Source: G963676655 sp963678305
GTDB taxonomy: Bacteria; Verrucomicrobiota; Lentisphaeria; Victivallales; Victivallaceae
NCBI GenBank assembly: GCA_963678305.2
Contig: CAXXVV010000017.1
Location: 186,001 to 250,000, forward strand
Direction: 5' to 3'
DNA length: 64,000 bases
Shown here: piece by piece, positions 1-6,526 of the stretch
How the letters are laid out: each line of letters starts with the position of its first letter
How positions within the stretch are numbered: position 1 is the first letter of the stretch
Made by a program: the position numbers and the translations under genes
The notes under the pieces: generated by a model
What the model was told of the DNA's origin: nothing
Databases searched by the model: none
Seen by the model: the letters and a program-made list of their open reading frames with translations, nothing else

Positions 1-17
1 CTGTCAAGAATTTTGGC

Positions 18-57
18 AAAAAAACAAGGACGCGGATACTTTTGATATCCGCGCCCT
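18..57 (-). terminator. Rho-independent terminator of the mraZ operon
   Basis: On the minus strand a GCGGATA/TATCCGC stem with a short A-rich loop (about 29-54) is followed by a run of seven Ts (24-18). It lies just after the stop codon of the 89-residue membrane protein and would end the mraZ transcript. Confidence 0.85.
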
Positions 58-93
58 TTAAAAGAAAAAAATGAGGGGGGCTGTTTCAAGCGA

Positions 94-363
94 TTATTTA
101 AGCGGACCTAAATCATCGCAGGTTATGCGGAGAAAATCACGCGGCGACTTACGCGCCAGTTCACACCATTTTTCCCGCACCGCTTCCGGCGACTGCATAG
201 CAATCGTTTCCGCCAGAAGCCTGATCTTGCTTTCCTCTTCCGAGTGGCGCATGATCTTTTTATTGTATTGCGAGAGCCCACCGGCTCCCAGTAACAGAAA
301 GGATACCGCTGCCAGCATGGCAAACACTACAAATCTTTTACTCTTTCTCAAGTCGTGCTTCAT
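94..363 (-). CDS. Small single-pass membrane protein downstream of mraZ
   Basis: This 89-residue protein has a basic N-terminus (residues 1-11), one hydrophobic segment (about 12-30) and a charged tail of about 55 residues that is probably helical. A strong AGGAGG site 7 bases before the ATG supports expression. It follows mraZ by 51 bases and precedes a terminator, so the two form a short operon. In most bacteria mraZ is followed by rsmH and ftsL. The size and topology recall FtsL, but the tail has no clear leucine heptads and I do not recognise the family. No rsmH is present. The function is unknown. Confidence 0.75.
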   Translation of the reverse strand: MKHDLRKSKRFVVFAMLAAVSFLLLGAGGLSQYNKKIMRHSEEESKIRLLAETIAMQSPEAVREKWCELARKSPRDFLRITCDDLGPLK

Positions 364-414
364 TCTGCATCCTCCTGGTTAGGTTTCTTATTTATTCGGA
401 CAATATCCCGTTCC

Positions 415-912
415 TCAGTCACGGTCGATTGTCTCCTCAGTTTCAATCTCCAAATCATTTATCATCTGACGAGCTCCCTTTTCGTTGACATGCTCGTCTA
501 TATTCAGGATTTCCGCCTGCCAGCGTTCGACATTCCAGATTTCAATCCCGATCTCGACTCCAACAACAATCGCGTCTCCCCCGGGCGTCAACCCGGCATA
601 CTCCCGAAACATCGCCGGCAGCGTTATCCTGCCCTGCGCCGATATCTTTTCCGAACGGCTCATCGAACCGAAACGCCGCATCGTCTTGCGGTGAGCCATG
701 TTGGCCGCCGCTTTCGAGGCCGGATTGGTGACTTCCTCACGCATTTTCAGGTAGACCTCTTCCGGGTAAAGCGCTATCGCTTTTTCCGGTAAACAGTGCA
801 TCACGATCTCACCGGAACAACGTTCCTGGAAATCACTCATAAACCGGGGGCTCAATTTGATCCGTCCGTTTGCGTCTACCGAACAGGGGTCTTGTCCGCA
901 AAATGCCAGCAT
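415..912 (-). CDS. mraZ: MraZ transcriptional regulator of the division/cell wall cluster
   Basis: MraZ is a DNA-binding protein with two AbrB-like (SpoVT) beta folds that forms rings and represses its own operon. The first repeat begins near SVDANGRIKLSPRF and the second near KISAQGRITLPAMF, the typical paired D/Q-x-x-GRI-x-LP signature. The start is placed at 912, not at the upstream in-frame ATG at 951, because GGAG lies 9 bases before 912 and the longer start would sit on the promoter and operator boxes. The product has 165 residues, slightly long because of an acidic C-terminal tail rich in E, T and D. A small membrane protein follows in the same operon. Confidence 0.93.
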   Translation of the reverse strand: MLAFCGQDPCSVDANGRIKLSPRFMSDFQERCSGEIVMHCLPEKAIALYPEEVYLKMREEVTNPASKAAANMAHRKTMRRFGSMSRSEKISAQGRITLPAMFREYAGLTPGGDAIVVGVEIGIEIWNVERWQAEILNIDEHVNEKGARQMINDLEIETEETIDRD

Positions 913-925
913 GCTGAAAACTCCA

Positions 926-960
926 TTCCATTTAATTCCATTATAGTCCATATTATTCCA
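926..960 (-). promoter_or_regulatory. Four MraZ-binding boxes (TGGAN repeated every 10 bp)
   Basis: On the minus strand TGGAA (960-956), TGGAC (950-946), TGGAA (940-936) and TGGAA (930-926) recur at exactly 10-bp steps, each separated by 5 bases. Known MraZ operators are TGGGN direct repeats with 5-bp spacers. The boxes cover the promoter spacer, the -10 and the start region, which fits autorepression. Confidence 0.85.
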
Positions 961-967
961 AAGTCAA
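940..967 (-). promoter_or_regulatory. mraZ promoter (sigma70 type)
   Basis: TTGACT (967-962) and TATAAT (945-940) are separated by 16 bases on the minus strand, about 28 bases upstream of the mraZ ATG. The four MraZ boxes overlap the spacer and the -10 region. Confidence 0.85.
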
Positions 968-1079
968 CCCCTTTTTCTTAAAAAAAGCATAAAATTTAGA
1001 AGAAATTGAGAAATGAAAGTGGACAAATGGAATCGCTATAAGTCGAAGTTTTCAGTTGTCCGGGACTATTGGGACTGAT

Positions 1080-1316
1080 GGGACTCTTGAAATTCTCCTC
1101 AAATCACAACCGTCACTAATCCCGCGACCGTCACATTTTTTAAGGAAAGGTATCGTACGGTTGCGGATTTGGGAGCGCCGCAGGCCACTGCGGCATGAAG
1201 GCCTATTAAGGCATATTTTATTCCCCGATTGAAGTTGCGGTTTATTTTGAAATAATAAATCTTTTGTGATTTGTCGGTTTTCCGCAAGATGCCGCAGTGG
1301 CCTGCGGCGCTCCCAG
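1080..1316. repeat. 237-bp direct repeat, copy 1, with paired REP-like hairpins
   Basis: This copy differs from the copy at 1402-1638 at about six positions. It holds two inverted 26-bp REP-like units at 1171-1196 and 1289-1314. Each starts with GGAG and contains the hairpin GCCGCAG-GCCA-CTGCGGC. A GGAG or GTAG tetranucleotide followed by a hairpin is the layout used by RayT transposases, and two rayT-like genes lie elsewhere in the window. Confidence 0.85.
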
Positions 1317-1401
1317 GTTATAACATTTGCGTATCGTTGGGTTGACAAAACATACACCAACTAATATCCAATATCTTATATAATATTAACAGTCAAGCGT
1401 T

Positions 1402-1638
1402 GGGACTCTTGAAATTCTCCTCAAATCACAACCGTCACTAATCCCGCGACCGTCACATTTTTTAAGGAAAGGTATCGTATGGTTGCGGATTTGGGAGCGC
1501 CGCAGGCTACTGCGGCATGAAGGCTTATTAATGCATATTTTATTCCCCGATTGAAGGTGCGGTTTATTTTGAAATAATAAATCTTTTGTGATTTGGCGGT
1601 TTTCCGCAAGATGCCGCAGTGGCCTGCGGCGCTCCCAG
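1402..1638. repeat. 237-bp direct repeat, copy 2, with paired REP-like hairpins
   Basis: This second copy is 322 bp downstream of the first, in the same orientation, at about 97% identity by eye. REP-like units lie at 1493-1518 (loop GCTA instead of GCCA) and 1611-1636 in inverted orientation. The 85 bp between copies is unrelated sequence, so this is a segmental duplication or two insertions rather than a perfect tandem. Confidence 0.85.
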
Positions 1639-1696
1639 TCAAGAAAATTTGCAACTAAGTTTTAATAATAAGCGCGATCATTACATAGTGTTCGAT

Positions 1697-1724
1697 TTGC
1701 AATTTGCACCAGTTAGCATAATAT
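1697..1724 (+). promoter_or_regulatory. Possible promoter of the 303-residue secreted protein
   Basis: TTGCAA (1697-1702) and TAATAT (1719-1724) are 16 bases apart, 40 bases upstream of the GTG start. The match to consensus is moderate. Confidence 0.35.
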
Positions 1725-1764
1725 TGCTTAGAGAGGGAATTATTAATATATCAAGGAGGTCGCG

Positions 1765-2676
1765 GTGATCAGGACAGCTTTACTACTGTTGGTAATATCT
1801 TCGGCTATTCATAAAACGGCGGAGGATGAATACGCCAAGGATGAACGCGGAGTTGAGGAATTGCGTCAGATGAAGGATTATGTTCCTTCCCCAGTAAATA
1901 CCGGATTCGTTTTCATTAATGGCAAATACATTGCCCCGCCTTACCAGTTAAAACTTACTAAAGTATTAAAATTGGAGCATAAAGAAGGCGATTGCTACCT
2001 GGGCGGAGGAATTTTATCTTTAAATGGACAACTTAATGAAAATCATGTGATACGGAAATCACGGTTGTTTAAAGGAGATAAATTTCCCGCGGTTCCTGAT
2101 GACATTAAAAAAGATACATCTATGGATGATCACAAAGTAAGTGTCTTCATGGCAAAAGCCAAAACTTATATTAAACTACATCATTCTCATAAGGAAGAAT
2201 GTGACATTGTGGCTGATGCATATAAAAAATTACCTAATATAAAAAGAACGAGACGAATTAATAAATATATCCTTGAAATAGAAACATATAATGGAAAAAC
2301 ATATCATTACTTGTTAAATATTTTTCGACGCAAAGGTCCGAATTTTCCGGAATTTTATAAACAAATAATAAGACGATGCGAGCAGTATCAAAAGAGATTG
2401 GAAGATGGTGGGGTTCTCTTTTTTTCCAGCCGTTCCGGGGACATGCAAATTCCTGGTGGAACAGAATCGATTGCACTGGTTAAAGCCCTTAATTCAGCAA
2501 AAACTCCTGAAGAAAGATCAACTGTAGCACGTAAATTCGGTATGGACCATTATTTCAGTGAGTATTTTATCAAAAACTACCAACCATCAGCTCAACTGGA
2601 AAAGAGATTGAAAGATTTCAGGGCAAAAAAAAACGGCCGGAAAAAATCCGGCCGTATATCGATGAAAAATAGCTAA
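1765..2676 (+). CDS. Orphan exported protein, 303 residues
   Basis: I do not recognise this protein. The start is GTG with a near-perfect AAGGAGG site (1753-1759) 5 bases upstream. The N-terminus (about residues 1-15) is hydrophobic and could be a weak signal peptide. The rest is lysine- and charge-rich with many aromatic residues and no obvious catalytic motif. The last 15-20 codons run through the hairpin of the terminator of the convergent gene at 2680-2934. The tail (KKNGRKKSG) is therefore encoded by terminator DNA, which may mean the original stop was lost. The gene follows the REP-like repeats and shows no operon partner. Confidence 0.65.
   Translation: MIRTALLLLVISSAIHKTAEDEYAKDERGVEELRQMKDYVPSPVNTGFVFINGKYIAPPYQLKLTKVLKLEHKEGDCYLGGGILSLNGQLNENHVIRKSRLFKGDKFPAVPDDIKKDTSMDDHKVSVFMAKAKTYIKLHHSHKEECDIVADAYKKLPNIKRTRRINKYILEIETYNGKTYHYLLNIFRRKGPNFPEFYKQIIRRCEQYQKRLEDGGVLFFSSRSGDMQIPGGTESIALVKALNSAKTPEERSTVARKFGMDHYFSEYFIKNYQPSAQLEKRLKDFRAKKNGRKKSGRISMKNS
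2625..2655 (-). terminator. Terminator of the 84-residue gene, inside the end of the facing gene
   Basis: On the minus strand ACGGCCGG/CCGGCCGT (2655-2648 and 2640-2633) forms an 8-bp stem with a T-rich loop, followed by eight Ts or more. It lies within the coding end of the plus-strand gene 1765-2676. Confidence 0.85.
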
Positions 2677-2679
2677 GAG

Positions 2680-2934
2680 TTATTTTTTAGCAGCATTTTC
2701 ATTCTTTGACAGAATACCGGCTTCGACCAGCTTGTCGATCAGGTTCTGCATAGAATTGAACATGTTGAGAAATCCCTGGGGAGGCATGATGATGCGTTCT
2801 CTGTACTCGGGAGTGGGTTCACCTTTGCCGTCAGCAGCAGGCTGCAGGGTTACAAAGTCATAACGAACCATACCGCCGGCGAAATGAATCTGACCGATGC
2901 CGTCCGCAAAAATTTCATTTTTACAATCACTCAT
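2680..2934 (-). CDS. Small conserved-looking soluble protein, possibly DUF3467-like
   Basis: This 84-residue protein has an AAGGAG site 6 bases before the ATG and a strong terminator after it, so it is very likely expressed. It reads as a beta-rich first half (IGQIHFAGGMVRYDFVTLQP), a pivot RIIMPPQG, and a helical end (MFNSMQNLIDKLVEAGIL). This pattern is similar to DUF3467 proteins, small proteins of unknown function in which a strand pair precedes R-I-x-M-P-P and a helix. The assignment is tentative. There is no signal peptide or membrane segment. Confidence 0.7.
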   Translation of the reverse strand: MSDCKNEIFADGIGQIHFAGGMVRYDFVTLQPAADGKGEPTPEYRERIIMPPQGFLNMFNSMQNLIDKLVEAGILSKNENAAKK

Positions 2935-3189
2935 AGTATTCTCCTTATTTGTGAGAGTTTTTTACTATACTTCCCTTAACGGCCCATCCGCTAAAGTTTT
3001 TACGGAGGTTAATATAAGCAAGAGTTACCTATATTGCAAGTTTTTAAACGAAAAAAGTCATTTAAAGACAAAAATATAAATTGTTTACCAACTTTATTTA
3101 TTCAAGATTCATAAGTTATTCCCTTGACTATAACTCAATCAGCAAATATTGTAATAGTAGCGGCAGTTGACCGTATTGGACACAATTAA

Positions 3190-3367
3190 AGAGTCGAGCG
3201 AAATGCAAATATCAACCACGAACAATGAAATGAGCGCGAGCATTGCGCAGGGCAACGCACGAAAAGTCACGAAAAAGTTTTTTTTATTTTTCAGCTTGAA
3301 CTGAAAATTTAAATACTTCTTCATGTCATTAATGCTCTTCATGGTGCAAATAATAGTTTCGCAAGAA
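3190..3367. repeat. Dispersed ~180-bp repeat, family 2, copy 1
   Basis: This segment matches 38574-38752 in inverted orientation over almost its whole length. Conserved parts include GAGCGCGAGCATTGCGCAGG, which folds as a GCATTGC/GCAACGC stem, and a second hairpin TTTTCAG/CTGAAAA beside a T-run. An open frame across it encodes FRALPCAMLALIS, and the same words occur in the other copy. The frame is interrupted there, so I treat the element as non-coding. Confidence 0.85.
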
Positions 3368-3399
3368 TCTACACAATTACAATAAGGAAGGATATTAAT

Positions 3400-4242
3400 A
3401 TGTCTGATCAGGAAAAACATGACACAGCGGAAGCTGTAGAGGAAAAAACCGAAGTGGTAAAACCCAAAAAGAAAAAATCAAAATTCAAACTGCTTTTAAA
3501 GATCTTCGGGGTATTACTGGCTCTTTTAATAATAATAATTGTTGTCCTGAGTTTTACCTATGACAAGATCGTCAGTAAAGCGGTTTCGACAATCGGCTCC
3601 CAATTGACCGGAACCGAAGTAAAGCTGGAAAAATTTTCTCTTTCACTATTTCAGGGCAAAGTCACCATCGGCGGCTTCAGCGTCGCCAATCCCAAAGGCT
3701 ACAAAACTCCCTATGCGGTCCAAGTCAAGGAACTCATCGTTGACCTCGATCCCGCCACCTTACTCAGCAACGAGATAAATGTTGAAGAGATCAAGTTTAC
3801 CGGCCTGGCAATCTCCTACGAACAGGGACTTACCGGGAATAACTTGTTTGACATCAAAAACACCCTCGAGAAAAATACTAAAGGCGAGGAACCGGCGGTC
3901 AAGAAAACAGAGGAACCGGAAGCTGCCCCGCCAGCCGAAGAAAAACCCGGAAAAAAGGTTAAAGTAACAGTTATCCGGTTTGTCGACGGGCAAATCACCG
4001 TAGCGGCAAAATCCGAGTTTATCCCGGCAGTAAAAGTTCCGATGGCAAACTTTGATTTGCACCCGGACAAAGCAATGAGCTGGGCCGAACTGGCCTCAAC
4101 GTTGTGGGACGGTCTTTATACCGCTGTTAGCGAAACTGTCAAAAGTTCAGCCAATATAGTCGGCGAAGCCGGCAAAAAGACTTATGATGAAACCAAAAAA
4201 GCCGGCGGAAAACTGATTGACGGCGTTAAAAGCCTGTTTTAA
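3400..4242 (+). CDS. AsmA-like membrane-anchored protein
   Basis: The 280-residue protein has a charged cytoplasmic head rich in K and E (1-30), one membrane segment (about 31-52), and a periplasmic domain beginning VSKAVSTIGSQLTGTEVKLEKFSLSLFQGKV. This resembles the start of AsmA/TamB-type beta-sheet proteins, which are linked to lipid transport and outer-membrane biogenesis. A second part (about 140-190) is a low-complexity E/P/K linker, followed by a strand region and a C-terminal amphipathic stretch with K/T/A repeats. The protein is far shorter than full AsmA (about 600 residues). A GGAAGG site precedes the ATG and a terminator follows at 4309, so it is a single-gene unit. Confidence 0.7.
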   Translation: MSDQEKHDTAEAVEEKTEVVKPKKKKSKFKLLLKIFGVLLALLIIIIVVLSFTYDKIVSKAVSTIGSQLTGTEVKLEKFSLSLFQGKVTIGGFSVANPKGYKTPYAVQVKELIVDLDPATLLSNEINVEEIKFTGLAISYEQGLTGNNLFDIKNTLEKNTKGEEPAVKKTEEPEAAPPAEEKPGKKVKVTVIRFVDGQITVAAKSEFIPAVKVPMANFDLHPDKAMSWAELASTLWDGLYTAVSETVKSSANIVGEAGKKTYDETKKAGGKLIDGVKSLF

Positions 4243-4308
4243 TCCGTACAACGGATGGCGGTATGCCGCTTCATACATTCTACTGCGAAAGCGTAAGAAA
4301 AACAATGT

Positions 4309-4339
4309 CCCCGGTCTTAACAAGTCCGGGGCTTTTTTC
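4309..4339 (+). terminator. Terminator of the AsmA-like gene
   Basis: A CCCCGG (4309-4314) and CCGGGG (4326-4331) stem with an 11-base loop is followed by CTTTTTTC. Confidence 0.9.
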
Positions 4340-4385
4340 TTTTAACGTAAACTATAGATATCGCCCTTTCGTAACAGGATAATCC

Positions 4386-4494
4386 GGCCTAAAGTCTGGT
4401 GGAGGGCGAGAGGCCCTCGAGCCGCCCGACTGCGCGACACGTCCGGCTCAACGGAGTTTCGCTCTCCAAGTATGAATGACCAGGCCTAAAGTCT
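4386..4494. repeat. Dispersed repeat, family 3, copy 1, flanked by 12-bp direct repeats
   Basis: GGCCTAAAGTCT occurs at 4386-4397 and again at 4483-4494, bracketing 85 bp. The inside has imperfect inverted ends (GGAGGGCGAGAG near 4401 against GGAGAGCGAAAC read from the other strand near 4467) and a GAGGGC/GCCCTC hairpin. Its reverse complement shares about 20 of 23 bases with 62446-62468, including CTGGTCATTCAT. It looks like a small REP-type or MITE-type element. No gene lies here. Confidence 0.6.
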
Positions 4495-4603
4495 TATATA
4501 ATAAATTCAATTTTCGACTAAGCAAATGTATATTTTGCCATTTAGAAAAGACTAACACTATACTTTTGATAGCCATAAACAGACATAAAATGCATAAATA
4601 TAA

Positions 4604-4631
4604 TTGAAAAGCCACAACCTCACAGTATACT
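4604..4631 (+). promoter_or_regulatory. Promoter of the AraC-type regulator
   Basis: TTGAAA (4604-4609) and TATACT (4626-4631) are 16 bases apart. The predicted start of transcription lies about 20 bases before the ATG at 4657. Confidence 0.6.
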
Positions 4632-4656
4632 ATTGTTGACGCAAAAAGGAATAAAC

Positions 4657-5481
4657 ATGGAACCAATCGCCGAAAATTATCCGGTAAACGACATTCCCCA
4701 GCCTCCCGGGATCAGCTTCTGGTTGAATATCGCGGGACGCTTGACCAGTATTGACGGGGTGCATTATGAACTTGGCCGCTATACCTGTCCCCATATAATC
4801 GAACAGGGGCGCGGTTGGGTTCGTGCCGGAAAATTGACAAAAGAACTGAGTCCGGGCGATATGTTCTGCATAATGAACGACGGAGAAGTGGAATATTATG
4901 ACGATCCGACCGATCCGTGGATTTTCCGCTGGCTGCATTTGAGCGGAATAGGCTGCGACGAATTAATGCGTTCCTGGGGATTCACCCCGTCAAAGCCGTG
5001 GACACGTCCGACCGCCCCGGAAAGAGTTCTGGATAGTTTTAGCCGAATTCACTCGATGGCAAAAAACAGCGCCGGAACCACCTCGAACCAACTGGCGGCG
5101 GAATTATTCAAACTGGCGGATTTGCTTTTTGTGCCTGAAATAAGCGCAGCAGATAAAAACGCCCAGGCAATCGCGCTGGCTCAGGCTTTGATTGAAAACC
5201 AGATGCACACCGGAATAAACGTGTCAGAACTGGCGTCATTGATGAATATGGACCGTACAACCCTTTTCAAATTATTCAAAAGTGAGCTGGCATGCAGTCC
5301 GGTTGAATATATTCGCCGCCAGCGGATCAACCGGGCTTGTCAAATGTTAAGATCGACCAACCGGGTGTTATCGGATATCGCCGCCATCTGCGGTTTTGCC
5401 AATGACAAATACTTTATCAAGACCTTCCGCGAACTGAAAGGAATCACCCCGGGTGAGTATAAGCTTAAACGCAAGACCTGA
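4657..5481 (+). CDS. AraC-family transcriptional regulator
   Basis: This is a 274-residue regulator. The N-terminal half carries a cupin-like sensing domain with RYTCPHIIEQGRGWV and a proline-tryptophan turn (DPWIFRWLHLSG), typical of sugar-responsive AraC proteins. The C-terminal 100 residues carry two helix-turn-helix units, with INVSELASLMNMDRTTLFKLFK in the first and LSDIAAICGFANDKYFIKTF in the second. The start was moved from an upstream TTG to the ATG at 4657, which has AGGA and a promoter just ahead. The gene converges on the activase at the end of the glycyl radical enzyme block, 13 bases apart, so a role in that pathway is likely but unproven. Confidence 0.9.
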   Translation: MEPIAENYPVNDIPQPPGISFWLNIAGRLTSIDGVHYELGRYTCPHIIEQGRGWVRAGKLTKELSPGDMFCIMNDGEVEYYDDPTDPWIFRWLHLSGIGCDELMRSWGFTPSKPWTRPTAPERVLDSFSRIHSMAKNSAGTTSNQLAAELFKLADLLFVPEISAADKNAQAIALAQALIENQMHTGINVSELASLMNMDRTTLFKLFKSELACSPVEYIRRQRINRACQMLRSTNRVLSDIAAICGFANDKYFIKTFRELKGITPGEYKLKRKT

Positions 5482-5494
5482 AAGGCAGCCCGGA

Positions 5495-6412
5495 TCAGCC
5501 TTCGCTTTTGACTTCTTTTGAAGTCTGTGACGCGATCGTTTCGACCCATTTGGCAACGTCTTCCCGGGGCGCGAAATCTTTATCAGAGAGCGAATAATCC
5601 TTACCGATATTTTTACTCTTGGAACTGCCAAGCGGATGATACGGGTGCACTGTGACCTGTTTGATTCCCGGCAGGGATTCGGCAATTATCCCGGTCGCAA
5701 TCAGATGTTCTTCCCGATCATTAATTCCGGGGATTATCGGACATCTAAGCCAGATTGCCGCTCCGGCGTCAGATAAATTCCGTAAATTGTCCAGAATCGG
5801 CTGGAGCGGAACGCCGGTGAATTCTTTATGGCGTTCAGGGTCGGTATTTTTCAGATCATAAAGAAAGATATCAACGTATTGGAGAATTTCCCGGTAGCGC
5901 TCAAACGGCGCAAAGCCGCAGGTATCCAAACAGCAATGCAGCCCCTGCTCTTTCGCCGCGACCAGCAAAGCTTTAGTAAACTCAAATTGAAGCATCGGCT
6001 CACCGCCGGACAAAGTCATGCCGCCGTCAGAGTTATCATAGAACGGTTTGTCTTTCATCACCTCGGTTATCACTTCAGAAACACTCATTTCTTTACCGAT
6101 CACCTCAAGCGCGTCGGCATAACAGCGGGAAGCGCAAAGTCCGCAGCGAATGCACTTTGACCGGTCAAAGACCCGTTTTCCGTCAAGCATCTGATGTCCC
6201 TGGTTGGGACAGTTCTCAAAGCACCAGCCGCAGCCGATGCATTTATGTTCAACCAGAGATATTTCAATTTCCGGCGAGATCGATTCCGGATTATGGCACC
6301 AGACGCAGCGCAAAGGACACCCTTTCATAAAAACGGTGGTCCGGATTCCCGGCCCGTCGTGAATAGCGAATTTCTTAATATCGAAAACCGTTCCGGTAAC
6401 TTCTTTACTCAT
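5495..6412 (-). CDS. Glycyl radical enzyme activating enzyme (radical SAM)
   Basis: This enzyme uses S-adenosylmethionine and a [4Fe-4S] cluster to abstract a hydrogen from the glycine of a partner glycyl radical enzyme. The radical SAM motif is C-P-L-R-C-V-W-C near residue 33, inside the PFL-activase signature GPGIRTTVFMKGCPLRCVWC. A two-cluster ferredoxin insert follows (CIGCGWCFENC, CIRCGLCASRC), as in activases of dehydratase-type enzymes but not of pyruvate formate-lyase itself. The SAM-binding GGE motif is in MTLSGGEPMLQ. It is the last gene of the operon and the only activase visible for four enzymes. The ATG at 6412 is preferred over the TTG at 6415, with AGGA upstream. Confidence 0.95.
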   Translation of the reverse strand: MSKEVTGTVFDIKKFAIHDGPGIRTTVFMKGCPLRCVWCHNPESISPEIEISLVEHKCIGCGWCFENCPNQGHQMLDGKRVFDRSKCIRCGLCASRCYADALEVIGKEMSVSEVITEVMKDKPFYDNSDGGMTLSGGEPMLQFEFTKALLVAAKEQGLHCCLDTCGFAPFERYREILQYVDIFLYDLKNTDPERHKEFTGVPLQPILDNLRNLSDAGAAIWLRCPIIPGINDREEHLIATGIIAESLPGIKQVTVHPYHPLGSSKSKNIGKDYSLSDKDFAPREDVAKWVETIASQTSKEVKSEG

Positions 6413-6465
6413 CAAAACAACATCCTGCTTAATATTTAAAACTACGAATTAATAACTCATTACAA

Positions 6466-6513
6466 TTTAGATATTTAGATATTTACATATTTACATATTT
6501 ACATATTTACAAA
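6466..6513. repeat. Octamer tandem array (6 x TTTACATA-type)
   Basis: Six 8-bp units (TTTAGATA twice, TTTACATA three times, TTTACAAA once) fill the gap between the first glycyl radical enzyme gene and the activase, in the activase leader. Confidence 0.85.
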
Positions 6514-6526
6514 TTCAAACCTTTTG

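Noticed and set aside
913..951. Longer MraZ start at 951
   Set aside because: That start lies on the -10 box and two MraZ boxes and would encode part of the operator; the ATG at 912 has a proper ribosome site.
1099..1654. Two similar small minus-strand reading frames (62 and 77 codons) inside the 237-bp repeats
   Set aside because: They coincide with the REP-like hairpins and have no ribosome site; their similarity only reflects the DNA duplication.
3139..3420. Minus-strand reading frame with a hydrophobic stretch across the family 2 repeat
   Set aside because: The same frame is broken in the second copy, and it overlaps the promoter and start of the AsmA-like gene.
5482..5502. Terminator between the AraC gene and the activase (AAGGC/GCCTT stem)
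   Set aside because: The stem is only 5 bp, and its second arm overlaps the end of the activase gene; too weak to call.
6466..6513. CRISPR-like array
   Set aside because: The units are only 8 bp without spacers, so this is a plain tandem repeat.
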